Below are positions 28,088 to 35,634 of a DNA stretch of 51,109 nucleotides, in pieces. Positions within the stretch are counted from its first letter, which is position 1; each line of letters starts with the position of its first letter. Location of the stretch: assembly GCF_000455225.1 (NCBI RefSeq), contig NZ_HF954534.1:1-51109 (forward strand), read 5' to 3'. Source of the stretch: Megasphaera massiliensis. Lineage in GTDB: Bacteria > Bacillota > Negativicutes > Veillonellales > Megasphaeraceae. The notes under the pieces were generated by a model. The model saw only the letters and a program-made list of their open reading frames with translations, was not told where the DNA came from and did not search any database. The position numbers were made by a program, and so were the translations under genes.

Positions 28088-28220
28088 AAGGATTCCCCCT
28101 TATACAATAGTGCAGAAAAGGCGCCTTCTCCCCTCTTCCCGAGAGGGCCCCCAAGAGCCGCCGCGGAAAGGAAAGCAGAAAGAGCCTCCCTGTTCGGCCA
28201 TCGTCCCCTCAATGGCCGGC

Positions 28221-29672
28221 TTAGAAGAAATGAGCCGATTCTTCCTTCAACACGGCATCCCGCAGGGCCGACAGCTTGCTGCTGCGCTGGACCCACATTT
28301 CTTCCGGATTGACCAAGCGCAGGTATTCAGGCCACAAGGTCTGAATCTGTTCATCGGCATAGGTCATGATGTCCTTGAGATTCGGTTTTTTATATACTAA
28401 TTCACCCTTTTTAAAGATAGGGATGAGCATTTCCTGAACGCGGTAGGTCCCGGCCGGAATCGTCCGGAAACGCCAGGGAGCCTTGTCGCTCTTTAAGAGC
28501 AGATCCTTCGACTCATCGATGCTTTCCCCTTCGAGGATGATGATGTCAGCCTTCATCTTGCCCGTCTTCTTGTCATAGACGCGAAGGACGTTCTTGAGGC
28601 CCGGATTGGAAATCTTTTCGGCATTGTCGCTCATCTTGATCTTCGGTACGAACTTGCCGTCGTCGTACTGTCCGACGAGCTTGAAGACGCCGCCCAAGGA
28701 CGGGCTGTCCTTGGCCGTGATGAGGTTGGTGCCGACGCCCCAGGAATTGATGGCGCAGCCCTGGGCTTTTAATTCGGAAATGAGGTTTTCATCGAGGTCG
28801 TTCGAGGCCGCAATGATGGCATCGGGGAAACCGGCAGCGGTAAACATCTTATGGGCTTCCTTCGAAAGATAAGCCAAGTCGCCGCTGTCGAGGCGGATAC
28901 CGTAGACCTTGGGCAGGGTTCCGGCCGCCTTCATTTCCTTGAAGATCGTAATGGCATCGGGAACGCCCTGCTTCAACGTATTATACGTATCGGCCAACAA
29001 AATGAGGTTGTTGGGATACTGTTCGGCATAGTGACGGAAGGCTTCCAGTTCCGACGAGAAGCTCATGACCCAGCTGTGGGCCATCGTCCCTAAGACGGGC
29101 ATGCCGAATCTGGCCCCGGCCAGGACGTTACTGGTCCCATTGAAACCGCCGATCATAGCCGAACGGGCGCCGTAGACACCGGCCGATTTGCCCTGAGCGC
29201 GGCGCAGGCCGAATTCCATAAGATTGTCATTGCCGGCAACAGTCCGAACGCGGCGAGCTTTCGTGGCAATGAGACTTTCATGGTTCATGATCATGGACAT
29301 GCACGTTTCCAAGAGCAAGGCTTCGTCCTTCTTGGTCTGGACGCGAAGGAGGACTTCCTGCGGAAAGGCGACGGTGCCTTCGGGCATGGCATAAATATCG
29401 CCGGTAAAGCGCAGTTCCTTCAAATAATCGAGGAATTCCTGACGGAAAAAGCCGGTACTCTTCAAGTACGCCAAATCATCGTCGCTGAAGTGGATGTTTT
29501 CCACATAGTCGATGAGGTGTTCCAAGCCGGCGACGACCGTATAGCCTCCCTTAAAAGGATTACTGCGGTAATAGCGGTCAAACACGCACTGCTGCTCGTG
29601 CTTGCCTTCAAAAAATAAGCCCTGCATCATCGTCAACTGATACAGGTCTGTCAACAACGCTTTCGTGTACAA
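28221..29672 (-). CDS. pncB: Nicotinate phosphoribosyltransferase
   Basis: A 483-aa NAD-salvage enzyme making nicotinate mononucleotide. Motifs include LLTDLYQLTM, GTMAHSWVMSF, RLDSGDLAYLSKE and the STWGVGTNL-type loop (NSWGVGTNLITA). The initiator is TTG with GGAGG about 9 nt upstream. The 133-bp gap to larE has two small GC-rich hairpins (for example GGCCAT...ATGGCC at 28197-28218) but no convincing terminator, so pncB-larE-nth is probably one operon. Confidence 0.95.
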   Translation of the reverse strand: MYTKALLTDLYQLTMMQGLFFEGKHEQQCVFDRYYRSNPFKGGYTVVAGLEHLIDYVENIHFSDDDLAYLKSTGFFRQEFLDYLKELRFTGDIYAMPEGTVAFPQEVLLRVQTKKDEALLLETCMSMIMNHESLIATKARRVRTVAGNDNLMEFGLRRAQGKSAGVYGARSAMIGGFNGTSNVLAGARFGMPVLGTMAHSWVMSFSSELEAFRHYAEQYPNNLILLADTYNTLKQGVPDAITIFKEMKAAGTLPKVYGIRLDSGDLAYLSKEAHKMFTAAGFPDAIIAASNDLDENLISELKAQGCAINSWGVGTNLITAKDSPSLGGVFKLVGQYDDGKFVPKIKMSDNAEKISNPGLKNVLRVYDKKTGKMKADIIILEGESIDESKDLLLKSDKAPWRFRTIPAGTYRVQEMLIPIFKKGELVYKKPNLKDIMTYADEQIQTLWPEYLRLVNPEEMWVQRSSKLSALRDAVLKEESAHFF

Positions 29673-29694
29673 AATAACTCGCCTCCAAAAAGAT

Positions 29695-29724
29695 GTTATA
29701 CCTATTATACATCAGTTAGTCCAA
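29695..29724 (-). promoter_or_regulatory. pncB promoter
   Basis: Minus-strand TTGGAC (29719-29724), 18-bp spacer, TATAAC (29695-29700). A TATAAT at 29704-29709 is an alternative -10 with a poor -35. Confidence 0.5.
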
Positions 29725-29813
29725 AAGAGATAATCAATTACCGATTTTGCATGCTTTTCAAAATGTTATACAAACTTAGCATGACAGCCCTTTATGTATG
29801 CCGGATATGAAAC

Positions 29814-29849
29814 AAGCTGCTCTTCCGATTCATACAGGATGAGCAGCTT
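29814..29849 (-). terminator. Transketolase terminator
   Basis: A perfect 9-bp stem, AAGCTGCTC/GAGCAGCTT, just after the transketolase stop. The T-run is weak (GTTTC). Confidence 0.65.
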
Positions 29850-29854
29850 GGTCA

Positions 29855-30790
29855 TTATTTTCTTTTCATAACCTTACGGGCAGCGGCGATGACGTCTTCG
29901 GCCGATAAATGATAGGCCTTCAATAAATCATCGGGCTTCCCCGATTCGCCGAAGCGGTCCTGAATGCCGACCAGTTCGACGGGAATAGGATGATGCTGGG
30001 CCAAGGCTTCGCAGATGGCACCGCCCAGGCCTCCCATGATCTGATGTTCCTCGCAGACGACGGCCGCCCCCGTTTCAGCCGCACAGGTACAGATCGTATC
30101 GACGTCGAGGGGTTTTACGATGCGGACGTTTACGACGCGGGCCGAAATCCCTTCCTTTTCAAGGGCTTCTGCCGCCACCAAGGCTTCATGGACCATGAGG
30201 CCGTTGGCAAAGAGGGTCACATCGGTTCCGTCGCGGAAAACAGCCGCCTTATAGAGGTCAAAAGGCGTGTCTTCCGACGTAATGACCGGTGCCGGATTGC
30301 GGCCGAAGCGGACGTACGACGGCCCCTGAATGTCATAGACGGCCAGGGTCGCCTTGTACGTTTCCCACCAGTCGCAGGGCGTGATGACCGTCATGTTGGG
30401 AATGGTCCGCATGAGAGCGATATCCTCGAGAGCCTGATGGGTCGCTCCGTCGGGACCGACGGAAATGCCGGCGTGAGCGCCGCCGAGCTTGACGTTTAAT
30501 TTATTATAGCAGACCGTGTTGCGGATCTGTCCCCAGCCGCGGCCCGTCAAAAAGACGCCGTACGTCGACACAAAGGGGACGAAGCCCGTCAAAGACAGGC
30601 CGGCTGCCGTGCCGACGAGATCTTGTTCCGAAATGCCGACATTGATGTATTTATCCGGGAATTCCTTGCGAATCCATTCGGTCCGCGTCGACTTGGCCAC
30701 GTCGGCGTCGAGGACCATGACGTCATCGTGAAGGCGGCATAATTCTAAGAGGGCCTTGCCATAGCCGTCACGCATCGGTACTCGGTTCAT
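29855..30790 (-). CDS. Transketolase, C-terminal subunit
   Basis: A 311-aa half transketolase with the pyrimidine-binding and C-terminal domains: VLDADVAKSTRT, NVGISEQDLVGTAAGLSLTG and EEHQIMGGLGGAICEAL. It pairs with the N-terminal half encoded just upstream to form a heterotetramer, as in many anaerobes and archaea. The genes overlap by 4 bp (ATGA), and GGAGGTG 5 nt before the ATG lies inside the partner gene. Role: non-oxidative pentose phosphate carbon exchange. Confidence 0.94.
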   Translation of the reverse strand: MNRVPMRDGYGKALLELCRLHDDVMVLDADVAKSTRTEWIRKEFPDKYINVGISEQDLVGTAAGLSLTGFVPFVSTYGVFLTGRGWGQIRNTVCYNKLNVKLGGAHAGISVGPDGATHQALEDIALMRTIPNMTVITPCDWWETYKATLAVYDIQGPSYVRFGRNPAPVITSEDTPFDLYKAAVFRDGTDVTLFANGLMVHEALVAAEALEKEGISARVVNVRIVKPLDVDTICTCAAETGAAVVCEEHQIMGGLGGAICEALAQHHPIPVELVGIQDRFGESGKPDDLLKAYHLSAEDVIAAARKVMKRK

Positions 30791-31605
30791 GACCGCACCT
30801 CCAATTCTTTCATAGCCTGCTCGTACTGGGCTTCATCGGGCGCAGCCCCGTGCCATTCGGCCTGGTTTTCCATATAAGAAACACCCTTGCCCTTGACCGT
30901 CTTGGCCAGGATGACCGTCGGTTTATCCGTGCGGGCCTTGGCCTCCCCGTAGGCATCATAGAGGGCGTCCGTATCGTGGCCGTCGACGCGCAGGACATGC
31001 CAGCCGAAGCTGTCCCACTTGGCATCCATGGGCTCCATATCCTTGATGCCGGCCATGGAATCGACGAGCTGCAAGCCGTTGCAGTCGACGATGAGACAGA
31101 CGTTGTCCAAATGGTGCTGACCGGCAAAGGCCGCCGCTTCCCAGACCTGTCCCTCCTGCTGCTCACCGTCGCCGATGAGACAGAATACCTGCTGCATCTG
31201 CCCCTTTCGCTTCAAGCCCAAAGCCATGCCGTTGGCAATGGACAGGCCCTGCCCCAAAGAACCGACGGCACAGTCGAGACAGGGCAGCTTCTGCAGGTTA
31301 GGATGGCCCTGAAGGGGACTTCCTACGGTCCGCAGCGTATCGAGCCATTCCAAGGGGAAATAGCCCTTATGGGCCAGGGTGCTGTAAAAAGCCGGCGCCG
31401 CATGGCCCTTCGACAAGACGAAACGATCCCGTTCCGGCGCATGAGGCCTGTCGGGAAAACACGTAAATATATCGGTAAAATAGAGCGTGGCCATAATTTC
31501 GACAGCCGATAAAGAGCTGCCCGGGTGGCCCGACCCGGCACGGTAAATAGACCGCACGGTATCCCGCCGTATCTGCATACAGACGTCGCGTAGATCATGC
31601 CTCAT
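30787..31605 (-). CDS. Transketolase, N-terminal subunit
   Basis: A 272-aa thiamine-diphosphate-binding half. The cofactor motif GDGEQQEGQVWEAAAFAG...DCN is complete, and SGHPGSSLSAVEI and FVLSKGHAAPA match transketolase. AGGAGG lies 10 nt before the ATG. First gene of the pair, behind a long leader. Confidence 0.94.
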   Translation of the reverse strand: MRHDLRDVCMQIRRDTVRSIYRAGSGHPGSSLSAVEIMATLYFTDIFTCFPDRPHAPERDRFVLSKGHAAPAFYSTLAHKGYFPLEWLDTLRTVGSPLQGHPNLQKLPCLDCAVGSLGQGLSIANGMALGLKRKGQMQQVFCLIGDGEQQEGQVWEAAAFAGQHHLDNVCLIVDCNGLQLVDSMAGIKDMEPMDAKWDSFGWHVLRVDGHDTDALYDAYGEAKARTDKPTVILAKTVKGKGVSYMENQAEWHGAAPDEAQYEQAMKELEVRS

Positions 31606-31640
31606 GAACGCATAGCCTCCTAATAATATACAGGTCGATT

Positions 31641-31700
31641 AAGAAAAAAACGCCGCAGTACTCCCCTTTCATCGGGCAGGCGGTACGCGTGCGTTCGGAC
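31641..31700 (-). terminator. Possible attenuator in the transketolase leader
   Basis: The about 125-nt leader can fold CGCA-GTAC-CCC against GGG-GTAC-TGCG, with bulges, and is followed by GCGTTTTTTT. It could be a conditional terminator. No known riboswitch is recognised and the stem is imperfect. Confidence 0.35.
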
Positions 31701-31737
31701 AAACGACCTCAGTTATTCGCTTCCGTTTCTTCAATTA

Positions 31738-31766
31738 ATTGTACAATGATTACATACGCAAGTCAA
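31738..31766 (-). promoter_or_regulatory. Transketolase operon promoter
   Basis: Minus-strand TTGACT (31761-31766), 17-bp spacer, TACAAT (31738-31743). Confidence 0.75.
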
Positions 31767-31834
31767 TCGCAATCAACGGCCCAAAGCCGCTTTATGCAAG
31801 TATCGCAAGGGCCTCTCCCCCATCTCCAAAACGC

Positions 31835-31866
31835 AAAAAAAGCCCTGTCAGAAAAGACAAGGCTTT
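31835..31866 (-). terminator. panB terminator
   Basis: On the minus strand AAAGCC(T)TGTC-TTTTCT-GACAGGGCTTT followed by TTTT. Confidence 0.92.
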
Positions 31867-31886
31867 CTCAGCAATTGTAAAATCGA

Positions 31887-32726
31887 CTACTCCTTCATGG
31901 CTTTGACGACTTCCGGATCGACAGCAAAACTATATTCCTCATTGGGGAAACTCCGATCCTGTACGTCTTTGATGTACTGACCGACGGCATCGACGATGGT
32001 CTGATGGAGGTCGGCATAGGTCTTGACGAACTTCGGACGGAAACCGCCGCTCATGCCGAGGAGGTCCGTGCAAACCAAGACCTGACCGTCGCAGACATTG
32101 CCGGCACCGATCCCGATAGTGGCCGCCTGTTTCAAGGCCTTCGTAATTTCCGCTGCAATATCCGTCGGTACGCATTCCAAGACGATGGCAAAGGCACCGG
32201 CTTCTTCTAGGGCCAAGGCTTCCTGAATTAAGCGTTTCGCCGTTTCGGCATTTTTCCCCTGCACGCGGTAGCCGCCGAGCTGATGGACCGACTGCGGCGT
32301 AAGGCCGATATGGCCGACGACGGGAATGCCTGCCGTCGTCATGGCTTTGACAGCTTCACAGACACTGGCGCCGCCTTCTAATTTTACGGCATCACAGCCC
32401 GTTTCCTTCATCAACCGTCCGGCATTGTGAAGGGCCTGGCAGACACTTTCCTGATAGCTCATGAAAGGCATGTCGGCGACGACCAAAGCCCGCTTCGTCC
32501 CGCGGACGACAGCTGCCGTATGATGGACCATATCATCCATGGTGACCGGCAGGGTCGACGTATGACCCATGACGACGTTGCCCAAAGAATCACCGACGAG
32601 GATCATGTCGATCCCGGCTTCGTCGACGTTCTGCGCCATGACATAGTCATAAGCCGTAATCATGGAAATGGGCGTCCCTTCCCCTTTCATTTTCTTGATG
32701 GTCAGATTCGTTACTTTCTTATTCAT
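31887..32726 (-). CDS. panB: Ketopantoate hydroxymethyltransferase
   Basis: A 279-aa enzyme adding a hydroxymethyl group from methylene-THF to ketoisovalerate in pantothenate synthesis. Motifs: MITAYDYVMA, DMILVGDSLGNVVMGH (Mg and substrate site), ADMPFMSYQ, KLEGG and GHIGLTPQSVHQLGGY. The ATG giving MNKKVTNL is favoured by AAGGAG 7 nt upstream. It overlaps the DUF2520 gene by 8 bp. panC and panD are not in the window. Confidence 0.96.
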   Translation of the reverse strand: MNKKVTNLTIKKMKGEGTPISMITAYDYVMAQNVDEAGIDMILVGDSLGNVVMGHTSTLPVTMDDMVHHTAAVVRGTKRALVVADMPFMSYQESVCQALHNAGRLMKETGCDAVKLEGGASVCEAVKAMTTAGIPVVGHIGLTPQSVHQLGGYRVQGKNAETAKRLIQEALALEEAGAFAIVLECVPTDIAAEITKALKQAATIGIGAGNVCDGQVLVCTDLLGMSGGFRPKFVKTYADLHQTIVDAVGQYIKDVQDRSFPNEEYSFAVDPEVVKAMKE

Positions 32727-33591
32727 TGTGAACTCCTTCCGCCATCGCAAGGATTTCTTTCAGTACTTCATACTGGTTTTCCGTAATCGTTCCGTTTTCT
32801 AAAGAGAGTTCTCCCGCGGCCCGGCTAAAGGCACAATAAGGCCCCACCAAATCGGCCGGCATGACTTCCAGGTGTTTGGCCACCGTCCCCGTATCGCCGC
32901 GAGAAACAGGCCCGGTCAAGGCCTTCTGCCAGCGATCGGTGCCTTCGAGGTTTCCTACCGTCCCCTTAAGGAGAGGCATCAGCGACTGTGCAGCCTCCTT
33001 GTCCGTCTCCGTCCAGCGCCGCATGAGCCGCTGCCCGAGCGCGACAGCCGTCACGACGTAATTGGAGCAAAAACAAGCAGCGGCGTGGTAGAGGACCCGT
33101 TCTTCCGGCGGCACAAAAAGAGGCTTGCTGTCAAGAGACGTCACCAGCGAAAGGGCCGCTTCCTTAGCCCGGTCATCGCCGTCGACAGCCATATAAATAT
33201 GGCGTAGCAAATCTCCCGACGGTGCGGCAAAGCTCTGCAGCGGATGAAGGCTGCCTACAGAAAATCCCAAGGCCGACAACGGCTCAAGAGAAGACAAATC
33301 CATGGCCCCGCTGCAGTGAAGGATAACCGTATCACAAGCCCCGTCATCCCCGGAAAGAGCCTCTGCCAGCGCCCCGGCAACGCTCCCGATCACATCGTCA
33401 CGTACCGTCAGCAGCAGGACATCACAGTGCCGAAGAAGATCGGCCCCGTCGGAATAGGCCTTGACCTGAAGGGACTGCGCCCGCTGCGTCGTATGTTCTT
33501 TTGTGGAACAAAGAATACCTTCAACGGCCGAAGGCATGGCTAAAACAAAAGAAGTGCCGACTCTGCCGGCACCGATAATCCCTAAACGCAT
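32719..33591 (-). CDS. Rossmann-fold DUF2520 protein, ketopantoate-reductase-like
   Basis: A 290-aa protein with an N-terminal NAD(P)-binding motif (LGIIGAGRVGTSF), a Rossmann half and a helical DUF2520 C-terminal half (CFCSNYVVTAVALGQRL). Its fold resembles ketopantoate reductase. The 8-bp overlap with panB suggests it acts in pantothenate synthesis, possibly in place of PanE; activity is inference. The start follows GGGAG by 7 nt. A longer frame from 33687 would cross a terminator and is rejected. Confidence 0.85.
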   Translation of the reverse strand: MRLGIIGAGRVGTSFVLAMPSAVEGILCSTKEHTTQRAQSLQVKAYSDGADLLRHCDVLLLTVRDDVIGSVAGALAEALSGDDGACDTVILHCSGAMDLSSLEPLSALGFSVGSLHPLQSFAAPSGDLLRHIYMAVDGDDRAKEAALSLVTSLDSKPLFVPPEERVLYHAAACFCSNYVVTAVALGQRLMRRWTETDKEAAQSLMPLLKGTVGNLEGTDRWQKALTGPVSRGDTGTVAKHLEVMPADLVGPYCAFSRAAGELSLENGTITENQYEVLKEILAMAEGVHNE

Positions 33592-33604
33592 GATGTACTC
33601 CCTC

Positions 33605-33634
33605 AAAAAAAGCGCATTCCACCCGGGAATGCGC
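33605..33634 (-). terminator. Terminator or attenuator abutting the DUF2520-panB unit
   Basis: A perfect 9-bp stem, GCGCATTCC/GGAATGCGC, then TTTTTTT, ending only 14 bp before the DUF2520 start. It either ends the upstream HTH transcript or controls the pan genes. Confidence 0.85.
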
Positions 33635-33866
33635 ACAAAAAGCCTACGTCTACAAATTTCGTCCCAGTCTTTCGATCCAAGCGACATGCTATGAAATTAA
33701 AAATATGTGCAGCCGAGACCTTAGCGGTACGGATCCCACGGATTCCGTCCAATCCCGGTTACAACTACAGAATACACTATTTGTGAAAATTTTACCAATA
33801 TCATTTAGGAATAGACATTCATCTTCGCCCGGCGCAATCGAGATAATAGAACTATCTGAACATCCT
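33635..33866. other. 232-bp gap without a recognisable gene
   Basis: No convincing coding frame. Weak minus-strand promoter candidates include TTGAAG-N16-TATTAT and TTGGTA-N18-TATTCT. A short inverted repeat, ACGGA...TCCGT, lies near 33738-33757. If transcription starts here, the leader ends in the 33605-33634 hairpin. I recognise no riboswitch class. Confidence 0.4.
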
Positions 33867-34160
33867 TCAAATAGAGATTTTCTTATTGGCAATTAAAGCC
33901 AGCAATCGACGCGACGGACCGGACGGCTTATTCCTGCCCGACTCCCAAGCTTCCACCGTCTTTAAAGATACGCCAAAGAACTCGGCAAATAACGCCTGCG
34001 TATACCCCATGCCTTGCCGAATCGCCTTAATGTCCTGAGAAGAATACGATGCCAACGGTTCAATCACAATCCTTCGAGTACGCCGCGGCAACGCTTTAGT
34101 TCGAGTATCAGCTATAGCTTCTTCTAATGCCCCGGACAAGATATCAAAAGCTTCACTCAT
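33867..34160 (-). CDS. HTH antitoxin-like regulator (HigA/NadS type), no adjacent toxin
   Basis: A 97-aa protein with a C-terminal Xre/MqsA-type helix-turn-helix (DIKAIRQGMGYTQALFAEFFGVSLKTVEAWESGRNKPSG), as in antitoxins of RelE-family pairs. The N-terminus (FDILSGALEEAIAD) is antitoxin-like. No RelE/HigB toxin lies on either side, so it is an orphan antitoxin or a plain regulator. GAGGTG lies 6 nt before the ATG. The promoter carries a perfect inverted repeat suited to autorepression. Confidence 0.85.
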   Translation of the reverse strand: MSEAFDILSGALEEAIADTRTKALPRRTRRIVIEPLASYSSQDIKAIRQGMGYTQALFAEFFGVSLKTVEAWESGRNKPSGPSRRLLALIANKKISI

Positions 34161-34179
34161 ATCAATCACCTCTATCCCC

Positions 34180-34209
34180 ATCATACCCTATTCAATCGGG
34201 TATAATCAA
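34180..34209 (-). promoter_or_regulatory. HTH gene promoter with operator in the spacer
   Basis: Minus-strand TTGATT (34204-34209), 18-bp spacer, TATGAT (34180-34185). ATACCC-N9-GGGTAT (34183-34203) is a perfect 6-bp inverted repeat lying between and overlapping the promoter elements, a typical autoregulation site. Confidence 0.7.
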
Positions 34210-34286
34210 GAAAAGAACCGGCTGTATCTTAAACAAATAGCTAGCGCCCTACGCCGCACGTCGTTACAGATACGCCGTAATTAGGG

Positions 34287-34338
34287 CAAAAAAATAAACA
34301 TATCCGAATCGGCATTCCTGCCACATTCGGATATGTTT
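34287..34338 (-). terminator. tRNA-Val terminator
   Basis: A perfect 14-bp stem, AAACATATCCGAAT/ATTCGGATATGTTT, with an inner GGC/GCC, followed by ATTTTTTT. Confidence 0.95.
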
Positions 34339-34342
34339 GCTG

Positions 34343-34419
34343 TGGTGGGCGGTAATGGATTCGAACCATCGACCCCCTCGATGTCAACGAGATACTCTAA
34401 CCAACTGAGCTAACCGCCC
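34343..34419 (-). tRNA. tRNA-Val(GAC)
   Basis: 77 nt including encoded CCA. Acceptor GGGCGGT/ACCGCCC; D arm GCTC/GAGT; anticodon stem TCTCG/CGAGG with loop TTGACAT, giving anticodon GAC (Val); 5-nt variable loop; T arm GATGG-TTCGAAT-CCATT. All stems pair. It has its own promoter and terminator. Confidence 0.97.
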
Positions 34420-34448
34420 TCAATATGAATTTGTCATGCGACTTTATT

Positions 34449-34477
34449 ATTATAACGCATCCTCGATGTCTTGGCAA
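34449..34477 (-). promoter_or_regulatory. tRNA-Val promoter
   Basis: Minus-strand TTGCCA (34472-34477), 17-bp spacer, TATAAT (34449-34454). Confidence 0.8.
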
Positions 34478-34519
34478 GTCCTTTTGATTATTTTTATTTT
34501 GAAGGTCAGTCACATAGTA

Positions 34520-34570
34520 AATAAAGATTCAGACATTGCAAAGAAACTGGCCTGCAATGTCTGAATCTTT
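34520..34570 (-). terminator. Bidirectional terminator at the accessory-block edge
   Basis: A perfect 16-bp stem with arms at 34525-34540 and 34553-34568, flanked by T-runs on both strands (CTTTATTT on minus, CTTTTAA on plus). It would end the hsd-int-GIY-YIG transcript. The rest of 34571-34687 holds nothing I can identify. Confidence 0.85.
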
Positions 34571-34687
34571 TAAGCATATCTTTTATTTCAACTTACCTAC
34601 AGGATAGGTTCAACCTAAATCTTTTGACGACCTTATCCATCCTTAACTGCTCTTTGTACTAAAAGACTATCGCGTATAGTACCTACC

Positions 34688-35527
34688 TCAAGATTCATGA
34701 GATTCCTTGTCCTTAATGCTCTGGCCATCTGGATACAACCACATAATTCGACCATTTGCACTTCCGCCAATAATACAGGCAGCAGCCGTAGAAGGGCTGT
34801 CGAAAGCTACATTCTCGACGAAGCATCCGTTTTTAATTTTGTTCTCAGCGATCAACATTCTTCGACGGTTATGGATAGAATTAGGGCACGACGGGCGTTC
34901 TACTGCACTGAAACTGGAGCCCTTGCACACGACAAAGCGATTCCCCGCAATATAAGCCGTTGCCGCGACCTGTCTACTTGCAAGATGAAGAATTTCTATA
35001 TCTGATTTACTGTGCGTATAGCCAAAAATCCCATTGGGAAATATATCCAGGTAAAATTCGATATCTTGAATATAATTTTCACAAGTATGTATCTGCCCTC
35101 CGTTAAGATGATAATGTCGTTTTCTAAACGACCGCGTACAATTCATCTTTTTAGGACTAGTAGTCAGACATTTTCTAAAGTGATTATGTGCATATTCACA
35201 CATGGCATTTTCAATGAATTGCAGCTCATTACTACTGATATTCGGATCGGCAAACTTGCACCCTAAAACAGTATGCCACGATGAATCGATGTCGCCTGAA
35301 TGCGTATTCAAAATTCTTCTTTGAATCGTATCCAATCCCGTCTGTCCAACATATACCGCCTCGGATGCAACAAGGAGCAAATAAATACCCGGCCCATTTA
35401 ATTCATTTTCATAGTCCTTTATATTTTCTTTTTTGACTTTAATTACGGATATTTTCGATGAATCGCTGCTCATCGTAACGGTGCCCTCATAAGTACCATC
35501 CGCTAAATATATTTTTAGGCCGCGCAT
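34688..35527 (-). CDS. GIY-YIG nuclease-domain protein with DUF4357
   Basis: A 279-aa protein. Residues about 45-110 form a GIY-YIG domain: GPGIYLLLV (GIY 47-49), VYVGQTG (YVG 59-61), RR at 70-71 and a Glu in NELQFIENAM. Residues about 190-270 match DUF4357 (FVVCKGSSFSAVE, the RRMLIAENKI helix, SPSTAAACIIGGSANGRIMW). Such fusions are found beside restriction-modification loci; activity is unproven. AAGGAG lies 10 nt before the ATG. It follows the recombinase by 107 bp. Confidence 0.85.
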   Translation of the reverse strand: MRGLKIYLADGTYEGTVTMSSDSSKISVIKVKKENIKDYENELNGPGIYLLLVASEAVYVGQTGLDTIQRRILNTHSGDIDSSWHTVLGCKFADPNISSNELQFIENAMCEYAHNHFRKCLTTSPKKMNCTRSFRKRHYHLNGGQIHTCENYIQDIEFYLDIFPNGIFGYTHSKSDIEILHLASRQVAATAYIAGNRFVVCKGSSFSAVERPSCPNSIHNRRRMLIAENKIKNGCFVENVAFDSPSTAAACIIGGSANGRIMWLYPDGQSIKDKESHES

Positions 35528-35634
35528 TGAACAATCACTCCTTAAATTATATTTTTAGATCGACTTGCTTCTAACTGAGGCCGCATGTCGATTTTTGTGT
35601 AAAAATCCTCCATCGGCGCAGTCTCATTTACTAG

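Noticed and set aside
33605-33640. T-box leader suggested by GGGTGGAA in the terminator
   Set aside because: The full T-box sequence is not present, and no specifier stem or antiterminator partner can be seen.
33689-33892. A 67-codon minus-strand frame in the gap after the HTH gene, as a possible toxin remnant
   Set aside because: No ribosome site and no resemblance to RelE or other toxins.
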